Notes under the pieces: generated by a model
Databases searched by the model: none
Seen by the model: the letters and a program-made list of their open reading frames with translations, nothing else
Told to the model about the DNA's origin: nothing
Source: Verrucomicrobiota bacterium
Lineage (GTDB): Bacteria > Verrucomicrobiota > Verrucomicrobiia > Verrucomicrobiales > DEV007
Assembly (NCBI GenBank): GCA_020630975.1
Contig: JAHDID010000005.1
Coordinates: 63,493 to 127,492 of the forward strand
Direction: 5' to 3'
Length of the DNA stretch: 64,000 nt
Made by a program: the position numbers and the translations under genes
Part shown: positions 20,401 through 29,013 of the stretch, piece after piece
Layout of the letters: each line of letters begins with the position of its first letter
How positions within the stretch are numbered: position 1 is the stretch's first letter

Positions 20401-21647
20401 ACAAGGATAACAAAGAGATCGAGTCCTACGATGTGGTCATGGGTTCTGTCCTCCACGTCGGACACCTCGCCGAGATCAAGAAAGGCGCGACTCTGATCAC
20501 TTGGGATCCATATAACGTCCCTGTGATCACCGAGAAGGCTGGTAAGATCAAGTTCATCGATATGATCCAGGGTATCACCATTGATACCGAGATCGATAAA
20601 GAGACCAATACCAAGGGTAACGTCGTCATCGAGCACAAAGAGGATCTGCACCCGCAGATCACCGTGGTCGATGCCAAGACTGGCGAAGAACTCGCTGCCT
20701 ACTCCGTGCCGACTGGAGCGCACCTGTCTGTGAAGGAAGGTCAGAAAGTCGTCGCTGGTGAGCAGCTAGCTAAGACTCCACGCAAGGTATCGGAGACCAA
20801 AGATATTACGGGTGGTCTGCCACGAGTGGCTGAGCTATTCGAGGCTCGTAAGCCGAAAGAAAGCGCCGAGATCGCCAAGATCGATGGTGTCGTCTCACTC
20901 GGAGGTACCGTCCGCGCCAAGCGTAAGCTCATCGTCACCGACGAGGAGACCAAGGAGGAAGAGGAGCACCTCATCCCACTCGGTCGCCACTACCTCGTGC
21001 AGGAGGGCGATACCGTCTACAAAGGGCAGCAGCTTACCGAGGGCTCCGTGCCACCGCATGAGATCCTCGACGTGCTCGGGCCACACGCGCTCATGGAGCA
21101 CCTCGTCTCTGAGGTCCAGGCCGTTTACCGACTACAGGGTGTGGAGATCAACGATAAGCACATCGAGATCATCATCCGCCAGATGCTTCGTAAAGTCCGC
21201 ATCACCGACCCAGGTGATACCGACTTCCTCTGGGGTGACCAGGTAGAGAAGACTGAATTCGAGGCAGTGAACCAAGAGATCGAGGAAGAGGGTGGTAAGC
21301 CAGCAGAAGGCGAGCCAGTGCTCCTCGGTATCACCAAGGCATCACTCGAGACCGACTCTTTCATCTCAGCGGCGTCCTTCCAGGACACCACTCGAGTCCT
21401 CACCGAGGCATCGACCATCGGTAGGATCGACCGCCTCCGCGGTTTCAAGGAGAACGTCATCATGGGTCACCTCATCCCAGCCGGTACCGGCTTCCGCAAC
21501 GTGCGTAATCTTTCTGTGAAAGAGAACATCACAGCTGAAGAGCTGGAAGCTCAAGAGAAAGCCCGCAAAGAAGCAGAAGCCGCCAAAGCCGAGGCTGACA
21601 CCGACGCAGCCGTAGACGACATCCTAGCCGATGCCGATGCGGTATAA
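17439..21647 (+). CDS. rpoC: DNA-directed RNA polymerase subunit beta'
   Basis: 1402 aa, starting with GTG. N-terminal zinc-binding CACGKFK...CDRCGVEV cluster (about residues 77-98), active-site NADFDGDQ motif (about residue 468) that binds catalytic Mg, the second zinc cluster [11 protein letters not shown] (about 890), and the bridge/trigger region [18 protein letters not shown]. Ends in an acidic/Ala-rich tail. Co-transcribed with rpoB and followed by a strong terminator. Confidence 0.98.
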   Translation: MSIPSLSSESHLDEIFGLERKSDSFDHVRITVADPDTIRKWSRGEVKNPETINYRTFKPEKGGLFCERIFGPTKDWECACGKFKRIKHKGTVCDRCGVEVTLSRVRRERMGHIELAVPVSHIWFYKCMPSRLGLVLDMSARQLERVIYYEDYIVIDPGTTPLEQCQLLTELEYRDAQEEYGENSFQAGMGAEAVRDLLARTDLVAVAEELVAAMGKTRSKQVRKKLAKRLKLVQGFHTSNTRPEWMILEVLPVIPPDLRPLVPLEGGRFATSDLNDLYRRVINRNNRLKNLLQLKTPDVIIRNEKRMLQEAVDALFDNGRHGRAVTGAGNRALKSLSDMLKGKGGRFRQNLLGKRVDYSGRSVIVIGPDLKLHQCGLPKKMALVLFEPFIIRRLKEMGYVHTVRSAKKLIERKTPEVWDILEEVTKGHPVMLNRAPTLHRLSIQAFEPVLIEGNAIRVHPLVCTAYNADFDGDQMAVHVPLSIEAQMEARMLMLAPNNVFTPSSGKPITTPSQDITLGCYFLTYCRKIELLKEEDVRTLPLFADTSEVEFAVANRGIGIHQPIRLRNPDFGTEGRPFGNIEDRVIVTTAGRVRFNEIWPEGLGFVNENAGKKQLSNIIWRCYQVAGQKGTVESLDLLKSLGFKEAGRSGVSVGIFDMMIPDEKGEKLDSAFAEVHKANENYRSGIITNKERYNQVVDIWTHAGDEITKDLFRTIEHNAGEDLPSPLFMMVDSGARGNRQQIKQLSGMRGLMAKPSGEIIERPITSNFREGLSVLEYFISTHGARKGLADTALKTADSGYMTRKLVDVAQDVIITMQDCGTNNGITVQAIYEGDEEVVDLKTRIYGRVAAEKVVNGGDTLVKPGDMIDEAIALKLHNIGHPKLKIRSVLTCEARRGCCAMCYGMHLASNVMAKVGEAVGIIAAQSIGEPGTQLTMRTFHVGGVASQTFTQPIRKAKEKGTVHFNNFRSVETPDGTFVALSKDGTVSIHDKDNKEIESYDVVMGSVLHVGHLAEIKKGATLITWDPYNVPVITEKAGKIKFIDMIQGITIDTEIDKETNTKGNVVIEHKEDLHPQITVVDAKTGEELAAYSVPTGAHLSVKEGQKVVAGEQLAKTPRKVSETKDITGGLPRVAELFEARKPKESAEIAKIDGVVSLGGTVRAKRKLIVTDEETKEEEEHLIPLGRHYLVQEGDTVYKGQQLTEGSVPPHEILDVLGPHALMEHLVSEVQAVYRLQGVEINDKHIEIIIRQMLRKVRITDPGDTDFLWGDQVEKTEFEAVNQEIEEEGGKPAEGEPVLLGITKASLETDSFISAASFQDTTRVLTEASTIGRIDRLRGFKENVIMGHLIPAGTGFRNVRNLSVKENITAEELEAQEKARKEAEAAKAEADTDAAVDDILADADAV

Positions 21648-21689
21648 GCAGCACTGCTGACTCTCTAAGAGAAAAGAAGAATCAAGATA

Positions 21690-21723
21690 AAGCCGCTGAG
21701 GAGAGATCCTCAGTGGCTTTTTT
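21690..21723 (+). terminator. Rho-independent terminator after rpoC
   Basis: Arms GCCGCTGAGGA and TCCTCAGTGGC around a GAGA loop, immediately followed by a T run. Eleven pairs including one G-U. Confidence 0.92.
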
Positions 21724-21969
21724 GTTGTTTACTATTATTTGTGGGCGCCACGTCCTCGCCATAAGGTGTCACCTTGGAAGGGTTGATTTTCTATCGCTCG
21801 GCAAGCTGAGTCACAAAGCATCTCGACTGGGAGGGGCTGTTTTTAACTGCCCGGCTACCCCGGCTACAACCCCAGTCCCAGCATAGGCAGTGCCCTTAAA
21901 TCTCGAGCCCCTCAACTACCAATCACCTAGTCTGGAAGTGCCTACCCAATCAGCAACATCGTTACCAAG
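21724..21969. other. Intergenic region between rpoC and a small membrane protein gene
   Basis: No gene or RNA recognised. A short stretch (about 21800-21815, GGCAAGCTGAGTCAC) resembles the GGCTGAGTCAC/GGCTGAGCCAC element of the tandem array at 58.1-58.6 kb, so a degenerate copy of that repeat may be present. Confidence 0.35.
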
Positions 21970-22020
21970 ATGTATAAAAAGGTCTTGTCGACTGCTCAAA
22001 TTTTCCAGACAATCTTTCTC

Positions 22021-22209
22021 ATGCAGATCGATCTATCCTCCCCTTTGCTTGCTCTAGGTGCACTAGGGGTTCCAGAAATCATCGTCATCATTCTGATATT
22101 AGGCATCCCCGTGGCTATCACTCTATTGGTGGTATTTATTTGCCTGAAATGGTCGAAACGAAAGTCTCCACCACCGCTTCCTAAGCAGGAAGGGAAAAGC
22201 GATGAATGA
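22021..22209 (+). CDS. Small single-span membrane protein
   Basis: 62 aa from ATG 22021, or 79 aa from ATG 21970. One strong transmembrane helix (IIVIILILGIPVAITLLVVF) followed by a basic Pro-rich tail (KWSKRKSPPPLPKQ). Such short proteins with a PEIIVI-type helix are common in Verrucomicrobia/Planctomycetes; function unknown. Ends in TGA with no plausible SECIS after it. Confidence 0.55.
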   Translation: MQIDLSSPLLALGALGVPEIIVIILILGIPVAITLLVVFICLKWSKRKSPPPLPKQEGKSDE

Positions 22210-22307
22210 GTGAACTGCTTCTCGTTACTCGAAAATCGTCCTTCTACGACTCGACACAGACTGATGAGTGTCTACCAACCATCACGGATTGGATGTATGA
22301 TGGACTG

Positions 22308-22751
22308 CTAATCGTATGCAAACCATATATTTGCTTTATCATATTGGACTTTCCGAAGTGATGTTGGATCTGTCTCATCCTTCCAAACGACTCGAATACT
22401 TTGAGTTTCTTCGCCCTCAAAATCGCGATCAGGATCGAGTAGCGTGACCACGAATACCCCTTTCTTAAAAGAGTGAGGTTTGAATGAGAAGTTTCTAGTT
22501 TTTTCTGTTTCTCGATCTAGCACATCACCATATCCTTCGTTATTAAGATCGAACTCGATCTTATCGAACTGAAGGTCGCTGATCGCATCCTGGATATCAT
22601 ATTCAGATAGATTTTTGTTTTCTTCTAATTTGACCGTCTCATCTACATTGAGTTCCCAAACTTTATCTGCTGTAGCCGTGGTACAGCGTACTCCGCTAAC
22701 TGCTAAACATAGGGCAATTATTGCTAAACATTTTGAAATGATTTTTGTCAT
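22308..22751 (-). CDS. Secreted protein of unknown function
   Basis: 147 aa. Hydrophobic signal sequence in the first 25 residues, then an acidic, beta-rich domain rich in Asp/Glu/Lys. No known domain recognised. It begins four bases after the stop of the TIR gene upstream on the same strand, so the two are likely one operon; its job may be linked to the TIR effector, but that is inference from position only. Confidence 0.6.
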   Translation of the reverse strand: MTKIISKCLAIIALCLAVSGVRCTTATADKVWELNVDETVKLEENKNLSEYDIQDAISDLQFDKIEFDLNNEGYGDVLDRETEKTRNFSFKPHSFKKGVFVVTLLDPDRDFEGEETQSIRVVWKDETDPTSLRKVQYDKANIWFAYD

Positions 22752-22755
22752 CGGT

Positions 22756-23463
22756 CTAATCTATGGCTTTTAACCACTCTCGTTTGAGTCGTTTTATTCT
22801 TTCTGGGATGACAATTTTGTTGCCAACGTCTGGCCTTGCTTTATCTCGGACGATTTCCCAAAAATGATCTTCCAAGTCGGGGCGATCTTCAAGCCATTCT
22901 CTTTGTTGGTCCGATAGTTTCCCACGTAAATCTTGGTTTCTTCCAGCAATGGCCACCACGATACTTTTCGCGATTGCTAAGTCGTTCGTCATTCCAGGAA
23001 TCTGTTCGTTGGGCAAAATCGAGGCGAGGTCCTTTCTTGACTCGTTCGAGCTAAATCCGACTCGAACAAATTGTATTCTCGACAGAGCGGCTATGGTCTT
23101 TGGTAACTGATCTTTCGTGGGCATTTTAGTGTCATCAACTAAAATCGGTATCACTGCTTTCCTGTCGTTTAGAGCTTCAAAAATCTCGTCATGAACCCAA
23201 TCGCTAGGTTCAAATAATCGTAGCTTATGTTGATCCGTTTTTGCATTTAGCCAATTTTGTCCGATTACTACAAAAACAGTTCTACTCCGTGCAAGAGCGT
23301 CTCTTATGACTTGTGGGTATTCGTCGCCAGCTTTGATCCCTTGCGCATCGCGAAACACTTGCTTCTCGGGGAAATGGATAAGAAGTCTAAGGTAAAGAAT
23401 CTCGGATTCTCGTACCGAGTCTGCTATCCGATAATTGATGAAAAACGGCGGATCGATTCTCAT
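22756..23463 (-). CDS. TIR-domain protein
   Basis: 235 aa. N-terminal TIR domain (about residues 5-140): FFINYRIADS (strand A/BB-loop start), a VFRD box, TVFVVIGQNWL and the helix with putative catalytic Glu in DWVHDEIFEAL (about residue 93). Bacterial TIR domains cleave NAD or make cyclic ADP-ribose signals in antiviral defence. The C-terminal 90 residues are helical and charged (QQREWLEDRPDLEDHFWEIV) without a recognised domain. Paired with the small secreted protein downstream. It opens the island of four TIR genes. Confidence 0.82.
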   Translation of the reverse strand: MRIDPPFFINYRIADSVRESEILYLRLLIHFPEKQVFRDAQGIKAGDEYPQVIRDALARSRTVFVVIGQNWLNAKTDQHKLRLFEPSDWVHDEIFEALNDRKAVIPILVDDTKMPTKDQLPKTIAALSRIQFVRVGFSSNESRKDLASILPNEQIPGMTNDLAIAKSIVVAIAGRNQDLRGKLSDQQREWLEDRPDLEDHFWEIVRDKARPDVGNKIVIPERIKRLKREWLKAID

Positions 23464-23729
23464 TATTCTGAACTGTAAAATTTAGTTTGGTCATAAGTAA
23501 AGAGAAAATTGAGTGCTTACTTACGCGGATAGATCTTATTTGGGGTGATTTGGGATTAGTCTCAAGGTGGGTGAGACGTGAGTTGGTCAGCTTGCTCTCT
23601 AGCTATCATAGTCTCCATAGAGTCGAGCACTAAAATAGGGGTCCGGACCTAGCAGCGAAGGGTTCTTCATCTCAGTCTGGAAATGTGTGGCGTTTTGTTG
23701 CATAGAATACGCTCAGCAAGTTCCAATTT

Positions 23730-26700
23730 TTGTTAAACCGTAACCGATTGTTTCTCTTGAGCACTGAGACCTCACCCTGTACTTCTGTGATTTATTCGCC
23801 CGATGGCGAGCGCCCTGCTGGTTTGCCCGATGACCCGACTCTGATTACCAAGATCGTGATTGGCAGCTTGTCTAAAGACAGTGGGATCGATCACAGTTCA
23901 CTTTCGTGGCTAGATTTTGCGGATTATCCGCAGCTGCGGGCGTTGTATCTGTGGAATATCACTGGGCTTACGGAGTTGGCTGAGTTGCCCGCTAGTCTGG
24001 AGTGGTTGGATGTGCAGAAATGCCCGGATCTGGTCACCTTGCCGATGGTGAGTTCTGTGGCTTTGGAGTCGCTGGTGTTGATCGATCTGCCCAGGCTGGA
24101 GGCCGTGCCGGTGCCGATTGAGCGAAAACAGGCACTGCGGGAGATCATCTTGCGGGGGTGTCCCATGCTGAAGAATCACACCTTTCATGATTGGCTGGCG
24201 GTGGCGGGCGATCGGTTGACCCATTTTGATGGCTCGGGAAATGATCGGGTCACCGGGATTAAGCAATGGCCAGATTCATTGGTGGATATTCGGCTGAATG
24301 GCTGTCGCTCGCTGGAGCTGATACCGGCTTACCCGCCTGGTCTGCGGCGATTCGAAGTGGCTGGTACGCGGATCGCACGTCTGCCAGATTTTCCGGAGAG
24401 CATCGATTACATCTCTTTAGCCAGTATGCGCGAGCTCACGGTGCTACCGGATTTTCAGCAGGCGCGGACGTTGTTTTTGCATGGTTCAGCGATTTTGTCG
24501 CCTCCGGCATCGCAGCATGGTAGCTCGCCGTCGGAGAATGTCGCGCAAAAGACTCGCTCGTATCGAGAGGATCTGGCGATCTTTGGCGAGGGCGAGGTAA
24601 AGCGCTGCAAGATCATGGTGCTGGGCAATGGCCGTGCGGGAAAATCTTGCTTATCGCTGAATCTTTCCGGAGGCAACCCCCATCGTACCGCAGTGGACTA
24701 TCAGCCTGTGGATGATGCGCCGGAAAATGCCAAAGTCGACACCACCCATGGGGTCATCTTTTACGAGATGGATCGCCAGGTGCCAGTGGAGTCGCAGTAC
24801 CAGCGGGTCAATCTGCATCTGTGGGACTTTGGTGGGCAGGATATCTACCACAATACGCACCGGATCTTTCTTTCTACTGGCACGATTTTTGTGGTGGTGT
24901 GGGATCCTGATCAGGACGGAAAGCAGCCGCTGGAGGAGGGCGATGTCTGGCGTCCGCTGAGCTATTGGATCGATTACATCGAGACCGCCTGCCAGCCGAT
25001 CAAGCCAAGTATCGCAGTGGTCTGCTCGGGGGCCAGGCAGGAGTCACACGAGGATCTGTTGCAGCGCTTGGCGGCACAGCTGGGCGATGGATGCGATCGG
25101 GTCAGCCATTTCTTTGTCGATTCGCTGGCCGCCACGCCATCGCCAGACCAGGGGCCTCTACTCGACTGGGTAGATGAGCGCGCCGGGCGGATCATCGCCA
25201 GCCAGGGGACACGGGTGCCGAGCCACTGGGATATCGCCCAGGAGATGGTCGAGGCGTGGGTCCGCCGATTGGAGCAGGATTCCGATTTTGCCGAGCAGCG
25301 GCAGCAGATTAGTTTTCAGGAGTTTGGCCAGGAGCTGCTGCAGACTTGCCGAGCCGCCGTGCAGCAGTGGCCTGGCGACGAGCCGCCGCCGCTCGCTCGG
25401 GTACTGGATGGTGAGCCAGGGCAGCCATTTCGTTTCAGCGAGGATCAGATCGAGCGGACCCTCGATTTCTTATCGCACGCCGGCTGGGTGTATTGGAATC
25501 GCTCGCTCTACGACCAGCGGGTGATCATCGGCCAGAAGTGGGCGATGGAAGGCATCTACACCCTGCTAGAGCGGCCTGCGAGTCATCCGGATAGTCGGGT
25601 TCACTATGAGCTGGCGGATAGCAGAGGACGCTTCACGCTGGAGGATCTCAAAAAATGGGGTTGGGGGAAAATCTATACCGAAGACGAGCAAAAGCTGTTG
25701 CTGACCTTTTTGCAGGATGTCGGGTTATGTTTCAGTCTCGATCGCCATCACTGGTGGCGGGATGAGGTGAGAGAATACATCAGTCTCAATCATCTACGCA
25801 CAGCACCGATGGATCGCTGGCAGTCGGATTTTGAGAGCTTTGGTGAGGACGCCAGTTTGCGGCAGGAGACACTGTCTTTGCAGCCATTTCACCAGGGGCA
25901 GTTCGACCTATTGTTGATCGCATTTGGCCAGCAGTTCGGCAAGACTGGCTTCTATGCTCGTGATGGGTTTTATCTAAAAAATCAGCAAGGCCAGGCGGCG
26001 ATCGTGACGGCTGAGTTTCGCAGAGATTTCTTGGCAGGGGAGATCCTGGTGCAGAGCCGAGGAGCGGAGGTTGATGAGTTTCACCGCGCGATGGTGAGCT
26101 ATATCACAGACTCGGCCCACGGCCTGTCGGCTGGTGAGAAAAAGGTAGCTCCGCCTACCGATGCGGGGACGCCGGAGCCGTCGGAGGTGGAGGTATTTAT
26201 ATCCTACACTTGGAATCCATGGGACTCCGAGGGCGACTGTAGCTACGAGGAGCCAGTCGACTATATCTACGAGGCACTGAGCCAGCACCCCCAGATCAAG
26301 CCGCTCCGTGACAATATGGAGATCCAGCAAAAAGGCTCGATCAACGATTTTATGGGCCGGATCAGCGAGACCAGTTATGTGATCATCGTCTACAGCGACA
26401 AGTACTTTCGCTCGCCCTATTGCATGTGGGAGTTTATGGCGGTCATCGATAGCTACAGTCGCACCTCGCTCAACTACATCGATAATCTGATATTAGTCGA
26501 GCACGAGTCGAGTCAGATCCAAACCTTTGAGGGTAGCGATGCGGTCATGGCAGAGTGGCGCGCCAAGACGGGTAGCGATTTTCACGTGCGGATGAAGTCG
26601 CTAGACCCACCAGTCCGCTCGGTGGATACCTTTAAAATGCAGGCGATATCCTTCATCGATACCAAAATCCCGGAGATCTTCGATGGCATATCGATGGTGA

Positions 26701-26789
26701 AACCCTGGGACCCAGAGAAAGGTGACGAGATCGTTGCCTGGATCGAGGAGTCGCTGGGCTTTGGTGAAGAAAAGGGAGGTGTCGTATGA
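23730..26789 (+). CDS. LRR-Roc/COR GTPase with C-terminal TIR domain
   Basis: 1019 aa from TTG 23730 (no early ATG; start uncertain). Leucine-rich repeats occupy about residues 30-250. The Roc GTPase domain has P-loop GNGRAGKS (about 299) and switch DFGGQ (about 370), with a degenerate G4. A COR-like region spans about 480-700, and a TIR domain begins at VFISYTWNPW (about 820) with the likely catalytic Glu in YCMWEF (about 897). This is an NLR-like layout: sensor repeats, nucleotide switch, NADase-type effector. The stop overlaps the start of the next gene (ATGA), coupling it to a C-type-lectin/FGE protein with a hypervariable 3' end. Likely a conflict or signalling system. Confidence 0.88.
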   Translation: MLNRNRLFLLSTETSPCTSVIYSPDGERPAGLPDDPTLITKIVIGSLSKDSGIDHSSLSWLDFADYPQLRALYLWNITGLTELAELPASLEWLDVQKCPDLVTLPMVSSVALESLVLIDLPRLEAVPVPIERKQALREIILRGCPMLKNHTFHDWLAVAGDRLTHFDGSGNDRVTGIKQWPDSLVDIRLNGCRSLELIPAYPPGLRRFEVAGTRIARLPDFPESIDYISLASMRELTVLPDFQQARTLFLHGSAILSPPASQHGSSPSENVAQKTRSYREDLAIFGEGEVKRCKIMVLGNGRAGKSCLSLNLSGGNPHRTAVDYQPVDDAPENAKVDTTHGVIFYEMDRQVPVESQYQRVNLHLWDFGGQDIYHNTHRIFLSTGTIFVVVWDPDQDGKQPLEEGDVWRPLSYWIDYIETACQPIKPSIAVVCSGARQESHEDLLQRLAAQLGDGCDRVSHFFVDSLAATPSPDQGPLLDWVDERAGRIIASQGTRVPSHWDIAQEMVEAWVRRLEQDSDFAEQRQQISFQEFGQELLQTCRAAVQQWPGDEPPPLARVLDGEPGQPFRFSEDQIERTLDFLSHAGWVYWNRSLYDQRVIIGQKWAMEGIYTLLERPASHPDSRVHYELADSRGRFTLEDLKKWGWGKIYTEDEQKLLLTFLQDVGLCFSLDRHHWWRDEVREYISLNHLRTAPMDRWQSDFESFGEDASLRQETLSLQPFHQGQFDLLLIAFGQQFGKTGFYARDGFYLKNQQGQAAIVTAEFRRDFLAGEILVQSRGAEVDEFHRAMVSYITDSAHGLSAGEKKVAPPTDAGTPEPSEVEVFISYTWNPWDSEGDCSYEEPVDYIYEALSQHPQIKPLRDNMEIQQKGSINDFMGRISETSYVIIVYSDKYFRSPYCMWEFMAVIDSYSRTSLNYIDNLILVEHESSQIQTFEGSDAVMAEWRAKTGSDFHVRMKSLDPPVRSVDTFKMQAISFIDTKIPEIFDGISMVKPWDPEKGDEIVAWIEESLGFGEEKGGVV

Positions 26790-27631
26790 TTCAGCCCGCG
26801 GCTAAAGCAGGTGATCGGTTGGAATTGACGCTCGATGAAGAGGCGCGGGTGACGATGGCTTTTCGATATATTCCAGCGTGTCCTGAAGGTTTTTTGATGG
26901 GGGCGCGAGATGGAAAGATTTCGGAGTGGCTAGTGCATCGGGTCAGGTTGAGTGAGGGGTTTTGGTTGGGAGAGACCTTGGTGACCCAAGCGCAGTTTGG
27001 GGTATGGACTAGCAGTGAGGCCTATACGGATTGGCTGGCCGAGAATCGGGAGAAATTATTTAGTCCCTATCGTGATCCCCATCAGAACCGCTTTGCCCAG
27101 GATGCATCAGTCCAGTTGCCTGCCGGCAGTATTTCTTGGTACGAGGCGCGGGCGTTTTGTGAGTGTTTGGATAAACAGCAGGTCACCACGGATGCAGGAA
27201 CGGCAGGCCTACCTAGCGAGGCTCAGTGGGAATATGCCTGCCGGGCAGGGACCGACACCGAATACTGGAGTGGTGATGGAGAGGCCGCTCTAGCAGAAGT
27301 TGCCTGGTATGATGGAAATTCCGAGAGAAAAAGCCAACCTGTGAAAACCAAACCTGCCAATCCCTGGGGACTGTATGACATGCATGGCAATCTATGGGAG
27401 TGGTGCCAAGATGTATGGAAAGGCACCGCTTATGCAGGTAGGCCTATCGATGAGGAGTCACCAGTCGAGAAATTACAAGGCGAGGAAACAGAGCAGTCGA
27501 TCCGCGTTCTGCGGGGCGGGTCTTGGGTGAATTCCGCGGGGCTCTGCCGCTCTGCGAACCGCTCCGGGTTCGGGACAGGCTCTCGCGCCGGGAGCCGTGG
27601 ATTCCGTGTGGGGCTGTTTCCTGGTCCTTAA
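26786..27631 (+). CDS. FGE-sulfatase/C-type-lectin-fold protein, DGR-type variable protein 1
   Basis: 281 aa with the formylglycine-generating-enzyme-like (SUMF1) fold: FRYIPACPEGFLMGA, WLGETLVTQAQFG, LPSEAQWEYACRAG, NPWGLYDMHGNLWEWCQD and the C-terminal RGGSW...CRSANR...GFRVGL block. In DGR targets this fold is a ligand-binding scaffold rather than an enzyme. The last 40 codons show the expected variable pattern (see 27503-27628). Starts inside the stop of the Roc-TIR gene, so expressed with it. No signal peptide, so cytoplasmic. Confidence 0.88.
   Translation: MIQPAAKAGDRLELTLDEEARVTMAFRYIPACPEGFLMGARDGKISEWLVHRVRLSEGFWLGETLVTQAQFGVWTSSEAYTDWLAENREKLFSPYRDPHQNRFAQDASVQLPAGSISWYEARAFCECLDKQQVTTDAGTAGLPSEAQWEYACRAGTDTEYWSGDGEAALAEVAWYDGNSERKSQPVKTKPANPWGLYDMHGNLWEWCQDVWKGTAYAGRPIDEESPVEKLQGEETEQSIRVLRGGSWVNSAGLCRSANRSGFGTGSRAGSRGFRVGLFPGP
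27503..27628 (+). other. Candidate DGR variable region 1
   Basis: 3' end of the first FGE-type gene. Compared with the region at 28542-28667, codons 13-32 of the block carry 19 substitutions, 18 of them in codon positions 1 or 2, with the third base kept (codons of NNC, NNT and NGG form). Flanking codons differ mainly silently. This is what adenine-directed mutagenic retrohoming produces. Confidence 0.75.
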
Positions 27632-27658
27632 AACAACCAATAAACAGAAAATAATCAA

Positions 27659-27743
27659 ACAGCCAACACATATAGCGCAGCCAAACTCCACGGAGCTGGG
27701 AGTGACCGGAGGGAGCGGACGGCGCAGTGAGTTTGGCGGAGCG
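27659..27743 (+). repeat. Duplicated 3' flank, copy 1
   Basis: Sequence just after the first variable gene, about 85 bases, closely matching 28684-28769 after the second. Shared words include CAGCCAACAC and AACTCCACGGAGCTGGGAGT (an ACTCC/GGAGT inverted repeat). A position just after the variable region fits a DGR homing signal, or simply reflects gene duplication. Confidence 0.65.
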
Positions 27744-27766
27744 GTGCCGATACGATAGAGGGAGAT

Positions 27767-27925
27767 ATGCAGTATAAAATTTTTCAGTATACTTTGCCAT
27801 GTGATTCAGAGCCTGCAGAGCTGAATCGGTATTTGGCTAACAAAGGACACAAGAAGAGAGCGGGGGAGGTTGCTAGTGGAATGGTAGTAAGACCAATTTT
27901 TGAAAATGACAAAGACTGCGGGTGA
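27767..27925 (+). CDS. Small protein between the two DGR-type targets
   Basis: 52 aa from ATG 27767 with a good AGAGGGAGA ribosome-binding site, ending in TGA and overlapping the start of the second FGE gene. The N-terminus (MQYKIFQYTLPCDSEPAELN) resembles, from memory, the start of small accessory proteins often encoded in FGE-type DGR cassettes, but it is much shorter and diverges after about residue 28. It may be a decayed or truncated copy. The identification is tentative. Confidence 0.4.
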   Translation: MQYKIFQYTLPCDSEPAELNRYLANKGHKKRAGEVASGMVVRPIFENDKDCG

Positions 27926-28700
27926 CCGACTCGAACTGAAATTGGCCGAAGGCGTGACGATGGTATTTCGATACATACCACCGTGCCCAGAAGGCTTTTT
28001 GATGGGCGCGCGAGAGTATCTTGGTGAGCAGCCGGTACATCGGGTGACTTTGTCGGAAGGGTTTTGGCTGGGCGAGACGTTAGTGACTCAAGCTCAGTTT
28101 GGGCTATGGGAGCTGCCTAAGCCTCACGAGAATTATTTTAACCACGAAGCGCCGGAGGTACTACCGGTCGATCAAATCTCTTGGGACGATGCCAGCGAAT
28201 ATTGCCAATGGTTGAACGAAATTGGCTTTGCTAAAGATCAGGGCAGAGCAGGGTTGCCTGCGGAGGTACAGTGGGAGTATGCGTGCCGAGCGGGTAGTGA
28301 TACGGAGTATTGGAATGGCGATGGGGAGGCGGCTCTAGCTGAAGTGGCGTGGTACGGTGGTAATGCCGGTAGTAAAACTCACCCGGTAGGGAGCAAGCCT
28401 GCCAATCCCTGGGGCCTCAACGATATGCATGGCAATCTGTGGGAATGGTGTGCGGATGAGTGGGATGATGCAGCTTATGGGAAGCTGCCCTTAGAGACTT
28501 GTGCCCCCTGTAGGGACACAGATGCATCAGAGCAGTCGAGCCGCGTTCAGCGGGGCGGGTCCTGGATGAATTCCGCAGCGTACTGCCGCTCTGCGTACCG
28601 CAACTGGCTCGTGGCCGGCGGTCGCTACTGGTTCCATGGCTTCCGTGTGGGGCTTTTTCCCTGGTCCGTTAAACAACCGACAAACAGCCAACACGTGTAG
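27906..28700 (+). CDS. FGE-sulfatase/C-type-lectin-fold protein, DGR-type variable protein 2
   Basis: 264 aa from ATG 27906; TTG 27900 is also possible. Paralog of the gene at 26786, with the same block order: FRYIPPCPEGFLMGA, WLGETLVTQAQFG, LPAEVQWEYACRAG, NPWGLNDMHGNLWEWC and a C-terminal RGGSW..SAAYCRSAYRNW...GFRVGL block. It extends 12 residues past the first protein's stop because one base differs in the 3' flank. Probably a second sensor for the upstream Roc-TIR protein. No signal peptide. Confidence 0.86.
   Translation: MTKTAGDRLELKLAEGVTMVFRYIPPCPEGFLMGAREYLGEQPVHRVTLSEGFWLGETLVTQAQFGLWELPKPHENYFNHEAPEVLPVDQISWDDASEYCQWLNEIGFAKDQGRAGLPAEVQWEYACRAGSDTEYWNGDGEAALAEVAWYGGNAGSKTHPVGSKPANPWGLNDMHGNLWEWCADEWDDAAYGKLPLETCAPCRDTDASEQSSRVQRGGSWMNSAAYCRSAYRNWLVAGGRYWFHGFRVGLFPWSVKQPTNSQHV
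28542..28667 (+). other. Candidate DGR variable region 2
   Basis: Aligns without gaps over about 40 codons with 27503-27628. Encodes aromatic/polar-rich variable residues (Tyr, Asn, Trp, Arg, His), typical of a diversified C-type-lectin binding surface. No matching template repeat is seen elsewhere in the window. Confidence 0.75.
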
Positions 28701-28769
28701 CGTAGCCGAACTCCACGGAGCTGGGAGTGACCGAAAGAAACGGACAGCGCAGTGAGTTTTGCGGAGCGT
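28684..28769 (+). repeat. Duplicated 3' flank, copy 2
   Basis: Partner of 27659-27743. It begins inside the last codons of the second FGE gene and continues beyond its TAG. It carries the same ACTCC/GGAGT inverted repeat and CGCAGTGAGTTT word. Confidence 0.65.
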
Positions 28770-29013
28770 TTTGGTGATGGATAGGGACAAATGGTGTCAG
28801 AAGGGTTCGGATGAAGGCGCCTATCGCTCCCTTCCACAGCGAAGTCCGGTGCCTGGTTTTGCCGAATAAATGGCTTTGAGCCCATTTTCCATGGGAAAAA
28901 CCACTGAGGTAAAATTCCCCCTTCAGGAGATTATTTTCAGTCGGCACGCTACCCTCCTGAGGATCAGGTAGAAAGCCCTCATCATAGAGGCTGATAGTCT
29001 GCAGCCCTAGTCT
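28770..29013. other. Convergent intergenic region without a recognised gene
   Basis: Lies between the second FGE gene and the minus-strand TIR-SLOG gene. I looked here for a reverse transcriptase, an Avd gene or a template repeat and saw none. Confidence 0.5.

Noticed and set aside
21724-21969. tRNA or riboswitch after rpoC
   Set aside because: No cloverleaf or known riboswitch core could be drawn; only a weak match to the 58-kb repeats.
22200-22310. UGA at the end of the small membrane protein gene as selenocysteine
   Set aside because: The frame stays open for about 34 codons but the extension has no motif and no hairpin with a suitable GU loop at the right distance.
26786-28700. True formylglycine-generating enzymes acting on sulfatases
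   Set aside because: No sulfatase genes nearby; the 3' hypervariability and coupling to a TIR protein fit DGR-type binding proteins better.
28770-29013. DGR template repeat or reverse transcriptase next to the targets
   Set aside because: No A-rich copy of the variable region and no YxDD-type gene could be found in this gap or in the rest of the window.
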